Of a DNA stretch of 7,829 bases, positions 4,721-7,829 are shown one piece after another. A program made the translations under genes and the position numbers. Location: assembly GCA_015489055.1 (NCBI GenBank), contig WFMO01000043.1, positions 1 to 7,829 on the forward strand, in the 5' to 3' direction. Origin of the DNA: Helicobacteraceae bacterium (lineage in GTDB: Bacteria; Campylobacterota; Campylobacteria; Campylobacterales; Sulfurimonadaceae). The stretch's first letter is position 1, and every line of letters starts with the position of its first letter. The notes under the pieces are model-generated. The model worked only from the letters and a program-made list of their open reading frames with translations. It had not been told where the DNA came from and did no database searches.

Positions 4721-7343
4721 AGTACACGAAATAGCAAAAGAATTAGGAGTAACTTCTAAAGAGGTTGTTAAAAAAGCTTTAGATATGGGTGTGGAATTAA
4801 AAACCGCATCTAGTACGGTATCTATGGAAGAAGCAGAAAAAATAGTTAATTATATGATAAATGGTTTAGCTGAGAATATAAGTGTATCCGCACAGCCAAA
4901 AAATATTACAAAAAAACAACTCTCAGTAGTTGAAAAAGAGTCTATATCTGAAACATCAGATGATAAAACAGATGATAAAACAGATGATAAAACAGTTGAT
5001 AAAACAGTTGATAAAACAGATGCTCAGCAAATAGAGACAAAAGTTCTTGCTGAGGACAAGTCAAAGATACAAAAATCGCCTAAAAAACCTTCTATTATAG
5101 ATAAAATTACCGTAAGCAAGGTCTCTGCCGCTAAGGTATCGGGCTTAAAAATAGTTAAAAAAAGAAAGGTTAAACCTGAGAATCAAGATGTGATGATCAA
5201 AAGAAGCGACAATCTTAGAAAAGTATCTAGTTATGGTAAAATGAGCGCAGAAGCACTTGCAGAGCTACATACAAGAAAGAAAAAACAAAAAGTCGCAGTT
5301 TCTACACATAATAAAAAACACTCACAAGGGGATAAGCTTGATATATTCGGAGCGTCGCTTAGTGAAGTCTCTATGGACTATTCAAGTGATGAAGTAGTGC
5401 TGGTAGATTTAAATATTTCACAAGATATGCAAGTCAAAGAGGAGCCTAGAAAGCCTTCTACTCCAAAACCTCTTGGAAGAAACTCCGGTAAAAAACAATC
5501 AGGTAGAAAAAGACCACGAAAAGTAGCACGAGATAAACGCAAAAAATATATTAAAGACAAGACATCTGAGGGACCTGTTACACATATTGAGATTCCTGAA
5601 GATATCCGTGTATATGAATTTGCAGAAAAACTTCAACGTCCTATTACAGATATAATCAAAACACTCTTTGACTTGGGTCTTATGATGACAAAAAATGATT
5701 TTTTAAGCAAAGATGAGATAGAGATATTAGCAGAAGAGTTTGACGTGCAAGTTAGCACAGTAGATCTAAAAGATGCTTTTAATTACGAAGATGACTATGC
5801 GGAAACAATTCTTGAAGAGGAAGATAATTCTACACAGCGACCGCCTGTTATAACCATTATGGGACATGTAGATCATGGAAAAACATCTCTTTTAGATGCA
5901 ATACGTAATGCAAAAGTAGCAAACGGTGAAGCTGGTGGTATAACACAGCATATAGGTGCGTATATGGTCGAACAAAATGGTAAGCCGATTACATTTTTAG
6001 ATACTCCGGGTCATGCAGCGTTTAGTTCGATGCGTAAAAGAGGGGCAGATATTACAGATATAATAGTTATTGTTGTAGCTGCTGATGATGGAGTAAAACC
6101 ACAAACAGTAGAGGCTATTGAGATAGCTAAAGAATCAGGTACGCCTATTATTGTCGCATTAAATAAAATGGATAAAGAAAATGCAAATCCAGATTTAGTA
6201 AAAGGTCAAATGGCAGAACATGGCATCAATCCAACTGACTGGGGAGGGGACACTGAGTTTATTGCCCTATCTGCAAAAACAGGAGCGGGTATTGATGATC
6301 TTTTGGAAAATATTTTACTTACTTCCGAATTACTGGAGCTAACAGCTAACGAAAACGTAGAAGCTAAAGCAGTGGTTGTAGAGAGTTCACTTGAAAAAGG
6401 GCGCGGAGCGGTGGCTACCGTGATTGTTCAAAATGGAACACTTAAAGTGGGTGATTATGTTGTGTGTGGTCAATCATATGGAAGAGTAAAAGCCATGATT
6501 GATGGCAATAAGAGCAATATTAAAGAGTTAAAACCAAGTCATACGGCTATTGTTGTAGGATTAAATGAGGTTCCAGCGGCCGGTGAGACCATGATAGTTA
6601 CGGATTCGGATAAACAAGCTCGTGAATATGCTCAAAAACGATATGAGTATGAGAGACGAAAAGAACTCTCAAGAAGCAATAAAACAACTCTTGATGAATT
6701 AACATCATTAATTGCAGAGGGTAAGTTAAAAACATTAAACCTTGTTTTAAAGACTGATGTTCATGGTTCACTTGAAGCTATTAGAAGTGCATTATTACAG
6801 TTGCGAAATGATGAAGTGAAAGTAAATATTATATCAAGTGGAGTAGGCGGTATTACAGAAAATGATGTTGAGCTAGTTACAAACAGTCAAAATAGTATGC
6901 TTGTTGGGTTTAATGTTCGCCCCACAGGAGCTGTAAAAGCTGCAGCTAAGCAAAAAGGCGTTGAGATTAAAACATATTCTGTAATTTATCAACTTATTGA
7001 TGATATTACAGGTATGCTGACAGGCATGATGACCCCTAAGTATTTAGAAAAAAATACAGGTCAAGCAGAAGTTCGCGAGACTTTTAAAATACCAAAAGGC
7101 GGAATGGTTGCAGGCTGTGTTGTTGTTGATGGCAAGCTTGTGCGAGGCGGTCTTGTAAGAGTGATACGTGAGGGTGTGGTTACTTTTGAGGGAGAGCTAA
7201 CATCACTGAAAAGATTTCAAGATGATGTTGCTGAAGTTGGTAACGGTTATGAATGTGGTGTTGTAATTAAAGGATACGATGATGTGGTTGTTGGAGATGT
7301 TGTTGAAACATTTACTAAAATTGAGGAGAAGGTTTCTCTTTGA
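4707..7343 (+). CDS. infB: Translation initiation factor IF-2
   Basis: IF-2 is the GTPase that brings fMet-tRNA to the 30S subunit and promotes 50S joining. The 878-residue protein has a first IF2_N domain at about 1-52, then a long, charged, low-complexity linker to ~290 with a DDKT/VDKT repeat at 85-104 and a basic patch at about 257-284. A second IF2_N-like domain lies at ~293-345. The G domain starts near 380, with G1 GHVDHGKT (386-393), G2 around GGITQHIG (410-417), G3 DTPGH (432-436), G4 NKMD (486-489) and G5 SAK (522-524). A beta-barrel domain follows at about 550-635, then the helical connection, domain III and the C-terminal fMet-tRNA-binding domain. That last domain includes the conserved LKRFQDDV and GYECG with C850. 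All catalytic motifs are intact. The start lies within ylxR, and the stop overlaps rbfA. Confidence 0.98.
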   Translation: MEKVRVHEIAKELGVTSKEVVKKALDMGVELKTASSTVSMEEAEKIVNYMINGLAENISVSAQPKNITKKQLSVVEKESISETSDDKTDDKTDDKTVDKTVDKTDAQQIETKVLAEDKSKIQKSPKKPSIIDKITVSKVSAAKVSGLKIVKKRKVKPENQDVMIKRSDNLRKVSSYGKMSAEALAELHTRKKKQKVAVSTHNKKHSQGDKLDIFGASLSEVSMDYSSDEVVLVDLNISQDMQVKEEPRKPSTPKPLGRNSGKKQSGRKRPRKVARDKRKKYIKDKTSEGPVTHIEIPEDIRVYEFAEKLQRPITDIIKTLFDLGLMMTKNDFLSKDEIEILAEEFDVQVSTVDLKDAFNYEDDYAETILEEEDNSTQRPPVITIMGHVDHGKTSLLDAIRNAKVANGEAGGITQHIGAYMVEQNGKPITFLDTPGHAAFSSMRKRGADITDIIVIVVAADDGVKPQTVEAIEIAKESGTPIIVALNKMDKENANPDLVKGQMAEHGINPTDWGGDTEFIALSAKTGAGIDDLLENILLTSELLELTANENVEAKAVVVESSLEKGRGAVATVIVQNGTLKVGDYVVCGQSYGRVKAMIDGNKSNIKELKPSHTAIVVGLNEVPAAGETMIVTDSDKQAREYAQKRYEYERRKELSRSNKTTLDELTSLIAEGKLKTLNLVLKTDVHGSLEAIRSALLQLRNDEVKVNIISSGVGGITENDVELVTNSQNSMLVGFNVRPTGAVKAAAKQKGVEIKTYSVIYQLIDDITGMLTGMMTPKYLEKNTGQAEVRETFKIPKGGMVAGCVVVDGKLVRGGLVRVIREGVVTFEGELTSLKRFQDDVAEVGNGYECGVVIKGYDDVVVGDVVETFTKIEEKVSL
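4959..5018 (+). repeat. Five tandem 12-bp in-frame repeats in the IF-2 linker
   Basis: Three copies of GATGATAAAACA are followed by two copies of GTTGATAAAACA, encoding DDKT three times and VDKT twice (IF-2 residues 85-104). A further GAT follows the last unit. The unit length is a multiple of three, so gain or loss of copies keeps the frame. The near-identity at DNA level, including silent positions, suggests recent slippage or recombination rather than selected protein structure. Confidence 0.9.
7323..7332 (+). promoter_or_regulatory. Ribosome binding site supporting the TTG start of rbfA
   Basis: GAGGAGAAGG offers two overlapping Shine-Dalgarno matches, the second ending 7 bases before the TTG at 7340. 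The TTG shares bases with the infB stop codon (TGA 7341-7343), forming the TTGA overlap typical of translational coupling. Confidence 0.6.
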
Positions 7344-7705
7344 CACCTGCCCAGATTAAAGTAAAACGAACAGAATCGATTCTGCAAGAGCTTATCCCTG
7401 AGGCTCTAAGCTCTTTAAATGATAGCAGAATGCATGTATTAGATATTCTTGATGTGAAGTGCTCGCGTGGAAGAAGCGATGCAAAGGTTTATCTTGATTG
7501 TACAAATCTGCTTGAAGATGAGCAGCTATTTTATATAAAGCAGCTTAAGAAAGTTGCACCTATTATAGAAGATTACTGTATGAAAGATCAAGGTTGGTTC
7601 AAGTCTCCAACATTAACTTTTATATTGGACGATCAGATACAAAAAGCTCAGAAAATTGATGAACTGTTTAAGCGCATAGAAAAAGAGAGAAAAAATGAAT
7701 CTTGA
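7340..7705 (+). CDS. rbfA: Ribosome-binding factor A
   Basis: RbfA is a small KH-fold protein that binds the immature 30S subunit and aids 16S rRNA 5'-end maturation and cold adaptation. The 121-residue product matches the family in length and layout. An N-terminal helix carries [19 protein letters not shown] (8-26). Strands include [21 protein letters not shown]. The C-terminal segment [25 protein letters not shown] is the conserved strand-and-helix end of RbfA, where LxFxxDxSxxxxxxIxxLL-type patterns are usual. The start is TTG, overlapping the infB stop by four bases with a good ribosome binding site, so translation is likely coupled to IF-2. The 3' end overlaps rimP by 11 bp. Confidence 0.92.
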   Translation: MTPAQIKVKRTESILQELIPEALSSLNDSRMHVLDILDVKCSRGRSDAKVYLDCTNLLEDEQLFYIKQLKKVAPIIEDYCMKDQGWFKSPTLTFILDDQIQKAQKIDELFKRIEKERKNES

Positions 7706-7829
7706 AAAAAATATTGAATCTGTTGTCAAATCTCTTGACCTTGTTTTGTATGATGTTGCTTTAGTTCATGAAAACGGTGAAACTATATACAGGATTAGTG
7801 TTCAAGAGTCTAATAAAAAGGGCGCAAGC
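7695..7829 (+). CDS. rimP: Ribosome maturation factor RimP, 5' part
   Basis: Only the first 45 codons are present; the frame is open to the window edge. RimP binds the 30S precursor and helps assemble the head region. The visible N-terminus has a helix ([21 protein letters not shown]) followed by a strand (ETIYRISVQE). This matches the start of RimP, where the pattern is a helix, G/D-x-E/V-L-Y-D-V and then a strand of the type LRVxI. The ATG lies within the end of rbfA, giving an 11-bp overlap. A weak purine-rich AGAGA stretch is upstream. The position directly after rbfA agrees with the conserved order in this phylum, which adds support. Confidence 0.85.
   Translation, partial: MNLEKNIESVVKSLDLVLYDVALVHENGETIYRISVQESNKKGAS

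Noticed and set aside
4959..5018. The 12-bp tandem repeat as a CRISPR-like or regulatory array
   Set aside because: Units are directly adjacent with no spacers, are in frame and encode part of the IF-2 linker.
5378..5560. Minus-strand open frame opposite the infB linker
   Set aside because: Its product is the mirror of a lysine/arginine-rich linker and has no independent support.
7371..7384. 14-bp palindrome CAGAATCGATTCTG in rbfA
   Set aside because: A palindrome of this length is expected about once by chance in a window of this size, and it sits within conserved coding sequence.

Overview
The window reads as ordinary core chromosome of a low-GC, Gram-negative, flagellated bacterium of the Campylobacterota (Epsilonproteobacteria), most like a free-living Sulfurimonas-type member. 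The basis is AT-rich coding sequence, an LpxC gene (so lipid A is made), a flagellar FlhB, and the order lpxC - tsaB-like - thrB - ylxR - infB - rbfA - rimP. From memory, this is also the order in Helicobacter pylori and Campylobacter jejuni. The genus is an inference; no database was searched.

Layout: all supported genes lie on the + strand and are tightly packed. Bases 1-58 may be the tail of an upstream gene and carry a perfect 20-bp palindrome (18-37). The ~100 bp before flhB holds nothing I can name apart from the flhB ribosome binding site. flhB (160-1212) encodes the flagellar export switch protein. It is followed after 11 bp by a DHH/DHHA1 phosphoesterase of the NrnA type (1224-2156, TTG start). 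A 43-bp gap with a promoter-like TTTAGATACAAT box leads into lpxC (2200-3084). Next come a short, divergent TsaB-like gene overlapping the lpxC end, and thrB with a GTG start. A 25-bp gap carries a second box of the same type, TTTAGATATAAT. Then follow ylxR, infB, rbfA (TTG start, 4-base overlap with infB) and the first 45 codons of rimP, which runs off the window.

Functionally the window joins flagellar export (flhB), turnover of very short RNA and pAp (nrnA), the committed step of lipid A synthesis (lpxC), tRNA t6A modification (tsaB-like) and threonine synthesis (thrB). It ends in a translation and ribosome-maturation block (ylxR-infB-rbfA-rimP). The block differs from the common bacterial rimP-nusA-ylxR-infB-rbfA arrangement: nusA is absent and rimP sits downstream of rbfA.

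I see no mobile element, CRISPR array, RNA gene, defence system or convincing novel system. The points most worth a second look are a possible leaderless transcript for ylxR-infB, the palindrome at the left edge, the reduced TsaB, a 5 x 12-bp in-frame repeat in the infB linker, and a four-cysteine pattern in YlxR.
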